DNA of 57,366 nt from Bacteroidota bacterium (GTDB taxonomy: Bacteria > Bacteroidota > Bacteroidia > Bacteroidales > Paludibacteraceae): the NCBI GenBank assembly GCA_021779195.1, contig JAJYBB010000018.1, forward strand, positions 1 to 57,366, in the 5' to 3' direction. Below the pieces are notes generated by a model. It ran no database searches and was not told the origin of the DNA. It saw only the letters and a program-made list of their open reading frames with translations. Positions 44,463-52,394 of the stretch are shown piece after piece; within the stretch, counting starts at the first letter, position 1, and each line of letters starts with the position of its first letter. A program made the position numbers and the translations under genes.

Positions 44463-45098
44463 TTATATTTCAATGAAATATGAAAATACACCCAAAGCAA
44501 TGAGCACAATACCTGTAACTGATTTTTCGTGTCGCTCGAAGAACGTACCACTCAATCTGTTTACCCCTTTCATGCCCAAATAAACCAACAGGGTCATCAT
44601 TACCAAGGTAAGCAACAGATAAATAACCGAAACCATTAAAATTCCGATCCATCCTTGTGTAGCCGCCTGAAAATAATAGGCTTCAATTTCGATACAAGGC
44701 GACAAAAACATGCCTACACTTAAACTGAAGATGACCGCAAATTTCGATTTTTTAGCTTTAAGTATTTCATCATTCAGGTCGAAATGATGATGTTCATGAT
44801 GCACTTTTCTAAAATCAAGCAGTAAATAAATCAGACCGATAGAAACTAAAATGGCAGGAGCGGCTATCCTGATGATATAGTTGTAGTTTTCGGTTAATTT
44901 TATACCGACAAATCCGACCAGAATTCCAATAAAAATGGTGCTTAAAGTGTGTGCAAATCCCGAAATCAGAGTTGCAGAAATGGTTTCACGCTGATTCCAT
45001 TTTTCAGCTTTTGAAATGGCTATCATTGGTAACCAATGATTCGGGAAAAGCGGATGAATAAGTCCCAACACCACGCTGCCAATAAAAATTTGCCACAT
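44463..45098 (-). CDS. NicO/UreH-like membrane transport protein
   Basis: A 211-residue protein with six transmembrane helices. Helix 1 has GLIHPLFPNHWLP and helix 2 has GFAHTLST, His-containing helices like those of nickel/cobalt (NicO) and UreH-type transporters. A cytoplasmic or periplasmic loop between helices 3 and 4 has HHEHHHFD, a metal-binding-like stretch. Transport of a divalent metal is inferred from this alone. It sits directly upstream of the SDR gene. Confidence 0.65.
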   Translation of the reverse strand: MWQIFIGSVVLGLIHPLFPNHWLPMIAISKAEKWNQRETISATLISGFAHTLSTIFIGILVGFVGIKLTENYNYIIRIAAPAILVSIGLIYLLLDFRKVHHEHHHFDLNDEILKAKKSKFAVIFSLSVGMFLSPCIEIEAYYFQAATQGWIGILMVSVIYLLLTLVMMTLLVYLGMKGVNRLSGTFFERHEKSVTGIVLIALGVFSYFIEI

Positions 45099-45272
45099 AC
45101 AATTTTTTTATTTTTCGAAAAATTCACTTGTTTCCTGCATCTTTGATTTCGATGAAAATGTAAAGTTGAGCAGGAGTTTTATAATTATCCGTAATGAGAC
45201 AGCCAATATCTTAATTTTGAAATTATGCATGCATCAATTGCAAGATATTAAACAGCTGAATGTATTTTTTGT

Positions 45273-45833
45273 TTACTGTTTCTGAACTTCGTGTTCACTT
45301 ATGGTTAAAGCTCTGATTCGGGTTTTTTGGGTGATTTTTTTATTGGGTAAATCAATGTTTTCCCAAACCAGAAGCTTCGCATGATTATTCAAAGCTGGCT
45401 CAGCTGGTTTCCCTGCGATTTTTGAGGGATAATAAACACTTCCACCAATAAGATCGAATATGTTCAACGATTTTAATTTGGGCGATATTGTCAACAATAT
45501 TTCATTGATTTCATCTATATTTTCTGTGCCAAAATCGAATGCAAAAGGCTTCATTTTATTTACGTCCGGAATGCCAGTAATATCTTTGTTCAATTCAATG
45601 TATTGAATTTGTTGATTCAATTCATCGCGCTCTTTAGGCAAAAGGGCAAGTTTTAACGAAACAATCTGTGTTGAAATGATGCCATCTACAAATAAGGTGT
45701 TCGCCGGTTCCATATATTGTTCGTCGAGATAGATAAAATTTTTAATACAACCGGTTTGGTCTTGTTCAATCACGGTTCGTTTTAGTTGTAATTCAGGCGA
45801 TACAAAGATGCAGACACTTGAAAAGCGGTACAT
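45273..45833 (-). CDS. amidohydrolase-like protein lacking the metal-site barrel
   Basis: A 186-residue protein. The N-terminal MYRFSSVCIFV...LFVDGIISTQIVSLKLAL aligns by eye with the start of amidohydrolase-family proteins, where the usual FYNGILVPGFVNAHCHLELS carries the metal-binding HxH; here those His are absent. The C-terminal KLLVWENIDLPNKKIT resembles the end of the same family's composite beta-sandwich domain. The roughly 250 residues of TIM barrel expected between them are missing. It starts on the last base of the DUF4296 gene, so it is in the ileS/lspA operon. Homology is inferred and needs a profile search. Confidence 0.45.
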   Translation of the reverse strand: MYRFSSVCIFVSPELQLKRTVIEQDQTGCIKNFIYLDEQYMEPANTLFVDGIISTQIVSLKLALLPKERDELNQQIQYIELNKDITGIPDVNKMKPFAFDFGTENIDEINEILLTISPKLKSLNIFDLIGGSVYYPSKIAGKPAEPALNNHAKLLVWENIDLPNKKITQKTRIRALTISEHEVQKQ

Positions 45834-46735
45834 TAGTCACGTTTTTTTATTGCATTGTTTTTTAAATTCGATTTATTAAGCAAAATTGAGTTCATTCGTT
45901 TTTGATCAGGAGTCAGATAGTTTGTAGGATCAACTTTTTGAACGACTTTACGCAAACTATCCTGAATTAACGAATTAAACATACGGGTGAGCGAAATACT
46001 ATCGACTACTGCATGAAAAGTTCCTTTGTAAGTTTTGCATCCGAGTAATTTTCCGCTGATTGATTTGATTTTTAATTTTTTATAAGCCGGCAGTTGAATG
46101 GTATATCTTTTGGTTAAGCCATCGTTATATGTTTTTGTAAAAACACTGTCGGATGATCCATTGTAATAATTGATGCGAAGCACGACAAATCGATCTGTAC
46201 ATGAATCCTGCCTTGAAATGAATTCTTTAAATTTCAAAATATATACATCGCCGTACATCAATCCGGTATTTAATATCTCAAAGTTGAGTTGTGTTCGCGT
46301 AGAATCTTTCGCAAAATGATAGTTGATAGGTTTGTTCCAGATATTCAGTTTGAATTTTTTTATATCGGTTGAATCAATCGAATGATATTTTCCCTTTTTG
46401 ATTTCGATTTGTAATTTTGTTAACCGTTTATTGACGTCAATGTAGATATCAGCATATGTTTTTGGATTTTTTGTGTACCAAACAACAGACGAATCGAAAT
46501 CAGCCTGAGTGATATTATATTTTTCGAGAATCGAATTAAAATATTTGCTTTTTAAATCGAATTGAGAGTTGCCTATTCCTTTGGTATCGAGCGTGCCTTC
46601 CAGTAAATGCATATCGACCAAAACAGCCGTCATATTACGCTCACTCAAAACGTTTTTGGGGCGTTGTTGACAGGCAGACAAAGCCAGCACGAAAAAAATG
46701 ATCGCTATTAAAGTTTTATTGATTAACTTCGGCAT
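45833..46735 (-). CDS. DUF4296 lipoprotein
   Basis: A 300-residue protein with a lipobox (LALSACQ, Cys about residue 22) and the DUF4296 signature, VLSERNMTAVLVDMHLLEGTLD with FDSSVVWYTKNPKTYADIYIDVNKRL. DUF4296 follows lspA in many Bacteroidota. The last 180 residues are less conserved. The role is unknown, perhaps in the periplasm. Its start overlaps the end of lspA by 20 bp, which suggests translational coupling; it needs LspA for its own maturation. Confidence 0.85.
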   Translation of the reverse strand: MPKLINKTLIAIIFFVLALSACQQRPKNVLSERNMTAVLVDMHLLEGTLDTKGIGNSQFDLKSKYFNSILEKYNITQADFDSSVVWYTKNPKTYADIYIDVNKRLTKLQIEIKKGKYHSIDSTDIKKFKLNIWNKPINYHFAKDSTRTQLNFEILNTGLMYGDVYILKFKEFISRQDSCTDRFVVLRINYYNGSSDSVFTKTYNDGLTKRYTIQLPAYKKLKIKSISGKLLGCKTYKGTFHAVVDSISLTRMFNSLIQDSLRKVVQKVDPTNYLTPDQKRMNSILLNKSNLKNNAIKKRD

Positions 46736-47327
46736 CTTTTTTCTTTTTTGAATCTAAACTTTCGTTCAATTCTTTCCGGTAAAACAAGAGGATAATCCCC
46801 ACGGCAACACTTATGGCTGAGTCAGCAACGTTGAAAATCGGGCTGAAAAACAGGGTTTCGCCAGCGGCATTTTTGATTAGGGGGAAATAGAGCATATCCA
46901 CAACTTTGCCATAAAAAAGTCCGGCATATCCTCCTCCATGAGGCAATAATGTGGCGATAGGTCCCATATAATTGCTGGCACTGAAAAGAATACCATAAAA
47001 CAATGAATCGATAATATTGCCAGCTGCACCTGCAAGCACTAACGAGATGGTGAGAATGTACCCCTGTTTAACGTTCAGTTTTATCAAATGTCTGATATAG
47101 AATGCCAAGCCGATGACTGCCAAAATGCGAAAAACAGTAAGAAATAATTTTCCGATGATTTCCATCCCGAAAGCCATTCCGTTGTTTTCGATAAACAGAA
47201 TTTTAAACCAGGGGAAAATTTCAAATTGTTCGCCTAATGAAAAATGAAGTTTAACATATACCTTGCTGATCTGATCGAACAACAAAACTAAGAAAATAAG
47301 CAATCCTGATTTTTTGGCTATTGACAT
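46716..47327 (-). CDS. lspA: lipoprotein signal peptidase (signal peptidase II)
   Basis: A 203-residue membrane protein with four transmembrane helices that removes signal peptides from prolipoproteins. The catalytic Asp pair is in AGAAGNIIDSLFYG and NVADSAIS. A Bacteroidota-type long loop (SNYMGPIATLLPHGGGYAG, residues about 127-145) lies between them. The C-terminus is charged (KKKKDAEV). It is downstream of the DksA/TraR-like gene and overlaps DUF4296. Confidence 0.95.
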   Translation of the reverse strand: MSIAKKSGLLIFLVLLFDQISKVYVKLHFSLGEQFEIFPWFKILFIENNGMAFGMEIIGKLFLTVFRILAVIGLAFYIRHLIKLNVKQGYILTISLVLAGAAGNIIDSLFYGILFSASNYMGPIATLLPHGGGYAGLFYGKVVDMLYFPLIKNAAGETLFFSPIFNVADSAISVAVGIILLFYRKELNESLDSKKKKDAEVNQ

Positions 47328-47435
47328 GGAAATTTAATTCTTAATTATTTGGAGCTCACCAAATGAATTTTATTATACACAAAATCGACAACGGGCATCT
47401 GTATCCGTTGCCGAATTTGAAGTGTTATGAGTAAA

Positions 47436-47813
47436 TTATTTTTGATCGTTTTTTGCTTCAATACTCAGTGTAGCATGAGGTACAGCACGAAGTCTTTCCT
47501 TTGGAATCAATTTTCCTGTTTCGCGACAAATACCGTACGTTTTATTCTCAATACGAACCAATGCAGCTTGTAAATGCTGAATAAATTTCATTTGACGCTG
47601 TGCTAACCGCCCAGATTCTTCTTTCGATAGGGTGGCTGCACCCTCTTCTAACACCTTAAATGTGGGCGAAGTATCCATTACATCGTTGCCATCTAAATTG
47701 GTGATGCCATTACGTAATAACTCGTAATCTTTTTGGGCTTGGGCAAGTTTATCATTGATAATCTGACGGAATTCTTCCAATTCAACATCCGTATATCTTG
47801 TTTTTTCGGCCAT
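47436..47813 (-). CDS. DksA/TraR-like protein without zinc cysteines
   Basis: A 125-residue protein of the TraR/DksA type: a coiled coil (residues about 9-95) followed by KTYGICRETGKLIPKERLRAVPHATLSIEA. The family's zinc finger has two Cys pairs; here only C96 of the first pair remains, with T replacing the second, and no second pair is seen. This fits the degenerate form common in Bacteroidota. The ATG at 47813 starts MAEKTRYTD; an in-frame ATG at 47936 would add 41 unrelated residues. It may act on RNA polymerase, but that is from family knowledge only. Confidence 0.8.
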   Translation of the reverse strand: MAEKTRYTDVELEEFRQIINDKLAQAQKDYELLRNGITNLDGNDVMDTSPTFKVLEEGAATLSKEESGRLAQRQMKFIQHLQAALVRIENKTYGICRETGKLIPKERLRAVPHATLSIEAKNDQK

Positions 47814-47957
47814 AGTTGTAATCTTTTTAAAGGTTTCAGAATTTATTTTAATATTCGTGCAAGCCTTGCTGGGCATCATCTTGAAAATTGCCTGCGAAAT
47901 TACATAATTTGTTTGATTTCGACAATTATTTTTCAATATTATTCAATGTAGCCGCAA

Positions 47958-50900
47958 TTATATTTTGTTTACCGTTATTTTAACTTTATAATCTTCAAAA
48001 TCAAGCTCCGTAGGGTTAACTAATTTATCTGATAAAATTACGGATTTTGCTAAGGTTTGGGAAGCAATATAATCCGAGTATTCATTAACTGCGTCGTCAA
48101 TTTCAATGTTTTTCCCAATTTCGATGGTTATTTTGTCGGTAATCTCGTACCCGTTTGATTTCCGAATATTCTGAATTCGGTTTACTAATTCGCGTGCAAT
48201 TCCTTCTTGCTTCAACGATGGGGTTACTGTAATATCCAATGCAACGGTTAGTTTTCCTTCGTTGGCAACTAACCAACCCGGCATATCTTCAGTAAAAATT
48301 TCAACATCTTCGGGAGTTAATTCAACTTTGCCAGATGAAAGTTGCAGCACGTAACATTCCGATCGTTCAATTTCGCTGATTGCGTGATTGTTCAGCATGG
48401 TAAATGACTGCGCTATCTCTTTCATCTGTTTACCGTATTTTTTGCCGAGCGTTTTAAAATTTGGTTTAATTTTTTTTACTAAATTTTCCATATCGGCATC
48501 GGGCGAAATTATTTCTAATTCTTTGATGTTTACTTCTGTTTTTACCAGTTCGGCAATGTATAACAATTGCTGATAAGTGGTTTCGTCGTGTGAAGGAACA
48601 ATGGCTTTCGAAAGTGGTTGACGAACTTTCTTTTCAGCCTTCCGACGCAATGCAAGAATCATCGACGATATTTGCTGAGCCAACATCATGCATTCTTCCA
48701 GGTTTTTGTCTATAAATGAAGCATTATAAGAAGGAAAATCGGCTAAGTGAACTGATTCGTTCTTGTCTTTTCTGCTTACAGTGTTCAAATCCAAAAAAAG
48801 TTTATCGGCATAAAATGGAGCGATCGGTGCCATTAACCTCGATACTGTTTCTAAACAAGTGTAAAGTGTTTGATAAGCAGCAATTTTATCAACTGAATAT
48901 TCACCGCCCCAATAACGTTTCCTGTTGAGGCGCACATACCAATTACTTAAATTTTCGCCAACAAAGTCAGAAATGGCTCTTCCTGCACGGGTTGGTTCGT
49001 ATTGATCGTAAAATTCAGTAACATCTTTTACCAAAGTGTTGAGTAGAGAAATGATCCAGCGGTCGATTTCGGGACGATTTTCGAGTGGTATCTCTGGTTC
49101 GGCATACCTGAAATGATCCACATTGGCATAAAGTGTGAAGAATGAATAAGTGTTGTAGAGTGTACCGAAAAACTTTCGGCGAACTTCTTCTACTCCTTCT
49201 AAATCGAATTTCAAATTATCCCAAGGCGAGGCATTGGTCATCATGTACCAGCGCAATGGATCGGAACCATATTTTTCGATAGAAGAAAATGGATCTACGG
49301 CATTACCAAGGCGTTTTGACATTTTATTGCCGTTTTTATCAAGAACTAATCCGTTGGAAACCACGTTTTTGAATGCTACTGAACCACGCACCATTGTACT
49401 GATTGCATGTAAAGTGAAGAACCATCCCCTGGTTTGATCAACACCTTCCGAAATGAAATCGGCAGGAAAATTTGTTTGGTTGTCAATTAATTCTTTGTTT
49501 TCGAAAGGATAGTGTAGTTGTGCATAAGGCATAGCTCCCGAATCGAACCAAACATCAATTAAATCCGTTTCTCGCTTCATGGGTTTTCCATTTGGCGATA
49601 CAAGAATGATGCCGTCAACATAGGGACGGTGCAAATCTATATTTTTTACGGCGTAATTCTCTGACGAAAAATCACCGGGTTGAAAGTTTTTGTATGGATT
49701 TTCTTTCATAAAACCCGAACGTATGGATTTGTCGATTTCGGTCATCAATTCAGCTACCGATCCGATACATATTTCTTCGTTTCCATCTTCGGTTCGCCAA
49801 ATTGGCAAAGGCGTTCCCCAATAACGGCTTCGGCTTAAATTCCAGTCTTGCAGATTTTCGAGCCATTTTCCGAAACGTCCGGTTCCTGTAGACTGTGGTT
49901 TCCAATTTATCGTGTCATTCAATTCCATCATTTCTTGGCGACAATCAGTTGTTTTTATAAACCAACTATCTAATGGATAATACAATACAGGTTTATCGGT
50001 GCGCCAGCAATGGGGATAGGTGTGAATGTGTTTTTCGATTTTATATGCCAAACCTTGTTGTTTTAACATTACGCTAAGGTCAATATCCAATGTGGTTACT
50101 TCAGAAGTGTCGCCAACAGAGGTTGGAGCCGGTGCAATTTCATATGCATTTTTTACATAGCGCCCAGCATATTCTGCATACAAATGGGCATTCATATTTG
50201 AAGCTACGTATTCTGGATTCAAATCTTCCAATTTGAAAAATTTCCCCGTTTTATCTACCATAGGTTGTTGATTTCCATCTTTATCTACGATGAGTAGAGG
50301 TGGAACTCCGTTTAGTTTGGCTACACGATCATCATCTGCTCCAAAAGTGGGAGCAATGTGAACGATTCCTGTACCATCTTCGGTAGTTACAAAATCACCC
50401 GAAATGACACGAAAAGCGCCATCACCAGGATTTACCCAGGGAATAAGTTGCTCGTAATCAAGACCTGTTAAATCAGTTCCTTTGTAATGATCAACAACTT
50501 CGTACTGATTTTTTCCCATAACCGAGCTTAATAAATTTTCGGCTAATATGTATTGACAGTACTCTTTTGAATATGGATTTTGACTTTTAACTTTTACATA
50601 ATCAATTGAAGGACCTACACAAAGTGCTGTATTTGAAGGAAGTGTCCAAGGAGTGGTAGTCCAAGCGAGTAAATAAGTATCAGTCTGTTTTTTCAATTTA
50701 AACTGAGCCACGCAGGTGGTGTCTTTTACATCGCGATAGCAACCGGGTTGGTTAAGTTCATGCGTTGAAAGTCCGGTTCCTGCAGCCGGTGAATAGGGTT
50801 GAATGGTGTAGCCTTTGTAAAGCAATCCTTTGTTGTATAATTGTTTAAGTAACCACCACAAGGTTTCGATATAGCGGTTATCGTAGGTAATATAAGGGTT

Positions 50901-51338
50901 GTTCATATCTACCCAATATCCCATTTTGGTTGTCAGGTCTTCCCATTCTTTGGTATATTTCAGCACATCACGTCGACAGGCAGCGTTGTAATCGTCAACC
51001 GAGATTTTTTTCCCGATATCTTCTTTGGTAATACCCAGCGATTTTTCGACACCAAGTTCTACGGGAAGTCCATGTGTATCCCAACCGGCTTTTCGATTTA
51101 CCTGAAAGCCCTGCATGGTTTTATATCTGCAAAAAATATCTTTAATGGTTCTTGCCATGACATGATGTATGCCGGGCATCCCGTTTGCCGAAGGAGGTCC
51201 TTCATAAAATACGTAGGATGGTTTGCCCTCGCGGGTTTTGATACTTTTATAAAAAATGTTGTTCGCATTCCAATACGACAATATTTCTTTGTTTACGTCC
51301 GATAAATTGAAATTGGTATATTCAGCAAACTGTTTCAT
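47958..51338 (-). CDS. ileS: isoleucyl-tRNA synthetase, type-2-like
   Basis: A 1126-residue class I synthetase that charges tRNA-Ile. The KMSKS loop is DKNGNKMSKR. The first signature motif, usually HxGH, reads GPPSANGMPGIHHVMAR, so the active-site residues are G-I-H-H (residues 56-59), a swapped arrangement. The editing domain (TTEDGTGIVHIAPTFG) is present. The C-terminus has no zinc-binding Cys pair, unlike type 1 enzymes. The ATG at 51338 gives MKQFAEYTNFNL, the family start; an in-frame ATG at 51467 would add 43 unrelated residues. It heads ileS - DksA-like - lspA - DUF4296. Confidence 0.95.
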   Translation of the reverse strand: MKQFAEYTNFNLSDVNKEILSYWNANNIFYKSIKTREGKPSYVFYEGPPSANGMPGIHHVMARTIKDIFCRYKTMQGFQVNRKAGWDTHGLPVELGVEKSLGITKEDIGKKISVDDYNAACRRDVLKYTKEWEDLTTKMGYWVDMNNPYITYDNRYIETLWWLLKQLYNKGLLYKGYTIQPYSPAAGTGLSTHELNQPGCYRDVKDTTCVAQFKLKKQTDTYLLAWTTTPWTLPSNTALCVGPSIDYVKVKSQNPYSKEYCQYILAENLLSSVMGKNQYEVVDHYKGTDLTGLDYEQLIPWVNPGDGAFRVISGDFVTTEDGTGIVHIAPTFGADDDRVAKLNGVPPLLIVDKDGNQQPMVDKTGKFFKLEDLNPEYVASNMNAHLYAEYAGRYVKNAYEIAPAPTSVGDTSEVTTLDIDLSVMLKQQGLAYKIEKHIHTYPHCWRTDKPVLYYPLDSWFIKTTDCRQEMMELNDTINWKPQSTGTGRFGKWLENLQDWNLSRSRYWGTPLPIWRTEDGNEEICIGSVAELMTEIDKSIRSGFMKENPYKNFQPGDFSSENYAVKNIDLHRPYVDGIILVSPNGKPMKRETDLIDVWFDSGAMPYAQLHYPFENKELIDNQTNFPADFISEGVDQTRGWFFTLHAISTMVRGSVAFKNVVSNGLVLDKNGNKMSKRLGNAVDPFSSIEKYGSDPLRWYMMTNASPWDNLKFDLEGVEEVRRKFFGTLYNTYSFFTLYANVDHFRYAEPEIPLENRPEIDRWIISLLNTLVKDVTEFYDQYEPTRAGRAISDFVGENLSNWYVRLNRKRYWGGEYSVDKIAAYQTLYTCLETVSRLMAPIAPFYADKLFLDLNTVSRKDKNESVHLADFPSYNASFIDKNLEECMMLAQQISSMILALRRKAEKKVRQPLSKAIVPSHDETTYQQLLYIAELVKTEVNIKELEIISPDADMENLVKKIKPNFKTLGKKYGKQMKEIAQSFTMLNNHAISEIERSECYVLQLSSGKVELTPEDVEIFTEDMPGWLVANEGKLTVALDITVTPSLKQEGIARELVNRIQNIRKSNGYEITDKITIEIGKNIEIDDAVNEYSDYIASQTLAKSVILSDKLVNPTELDFEDYKVKITVNKI

Positions 51339-51379
51339 CTCAAACAAATTTTCTTGATGGTCGTTCTTTAATTGAGGCG

Positions 51380-51387
51380 CAAAATTA
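51380..51387 (-). promoter_or_regulatory. -7-like promoter box of ileS
   Basis: Minus-strand TAATTTTG, matching TAnnTTTG, 41 bp upstream of the ileS ATG at 51338. No -33 was seen at normal spacing. It supports that start, because the in-frame ATG at 51467 lies upstream of it. Confidence 0.45.
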
Positions 51388-51557
51388 CAAAAAATAAACG
51401 AATTAGAAAATTGAAATCCATTTAGATGTTGAGTTCGAGTAAGGAGTTGGTGGAAAGGTAGGAACAATCCATTAAAGCCCGATTAATTTTAATGAAAAAG
51501 GATCGGGTAGATGATGAAATTATTAAATTGAAGTGCAAAAAATGATTTGAATTTCGT

Positions 51558-52100
51558 TCAGTTTTGATCTTGTTTTACCCAAATAAGTGCTTTGATATTG
51601 TACCCTAAATCTGATGCTATTTTCAAATAATTTTGCTTAATATTTTCCGGAATTACAGTTTCTCGAGACAAAATCCACAGGTATTTTTGGTTGTTTCCGG
51701 CAACCAATGCATATTTATATTCTTTGTCTAATGCAATAACATTGTATCCCGAATAAAACGGTCCAAAGAATGAAACTTTTAACCGTGCTACATCTGGATT
51801 ACCGATAAATTTTGCTTTTCCCAGGGCTTGCGACCATTGCCTGGTTTTATAATTATAACCACGATTCAAAACTTTAATGCTGCCGTCACTATTGACTGAA
51901 TAATTAGCAGTGGTGTTATTCAGATTACGTTCGAACCTGAAATCCATACGTGCAATTTCGTACCATCGACCTAGGTATTTTTCTTTTTGAAACGGTGTGA
52001 AAGCAACGGCTCCTGTTGGAATGCTGATGCAGGAAGTGATAAAGAAAGAGCAACTTGCGATGAGAAAAAATCCGGTTAGGAATTGTTTTTTTGTTTTCAT
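51558..52100 (-). CDS. bacterial lipocalin (Blc-like), lipoprotein
   Basis: A 180-residue lipocalin with the first structural motif FQKEKYLGRWYEIARMDFRFER, including the GxW of the family, then NRGYN, GKAKF and the final YLWILSRE, as in the outer-membrane Blc type. The signal peptide ends in the lipobox FITSC. It should bind lipids or other hydrophobic compounds at a membrane surface. The ATG at 52100 is chosen because the signal peptide begins there (MKTKKQFLTGFFL); an in-frame ATG at 52202 would put 34 residues before it. Confidence 0.9.
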   Translation of the reverse strand: MKTKKQFLTGFFLIASCSFFITSCISIPTGAVAFTPFQKEKYLGRWYEIARMDFRFERNLNNTTANYSVNSDGSIKVLNRGYNYKTRQWSQALGKAKFIGNPDVARLKVSFFGPFYSGYNVIALDKEYKYALVAGNNQKYLWILSRETVIPENIKQNYLKIASDLGYNIKALIWVKQDQN

Positions 52101-52273
52101 TTTTGACGTAATGTTAGATTGTGTCTTTAGAAAATTGTTTACATTTTGAACGACTCTTTTTAAGATAAAACAGATAAAGTTTGAAAATGTTTTTGTTGAC
52201 ATGAATGGTGTTATTATTTTTTGATAAGGATCTTGAATGCCATTTTGAAAGAGTGGTTAAGAAAATTAAATCT

Positions 52274-52306
52274 TTTGATACTTGAGAATAAAAGTTGCTA
52301 ACTTTG
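52274..52306 (+). promoter_or_regulatory. promoter of the amylase gene
   Basis: TTTG (52274-52277), a 21-nt spacer, then TAACTTTG (52299-52306). The -7 box ends 88 bp upstream of the likely start codon, giving a leader of about 80 nt. Confidence 0.65.
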
Positions 52307-52394
52307 TCAGAAATTGATGGTGATTTATTAAAGTAATTGACAATACAAATTGGTTCAATGGTGGGTTTACAAACTAATTTTCAATAAAATACAT

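Noticed and set aside
52350-52394. TTG at 52350 as the amylase start.
   Set aside because: It would place 15-17 residues before the signal peptide; ATG at 52395 or 52401 gives a normal one.
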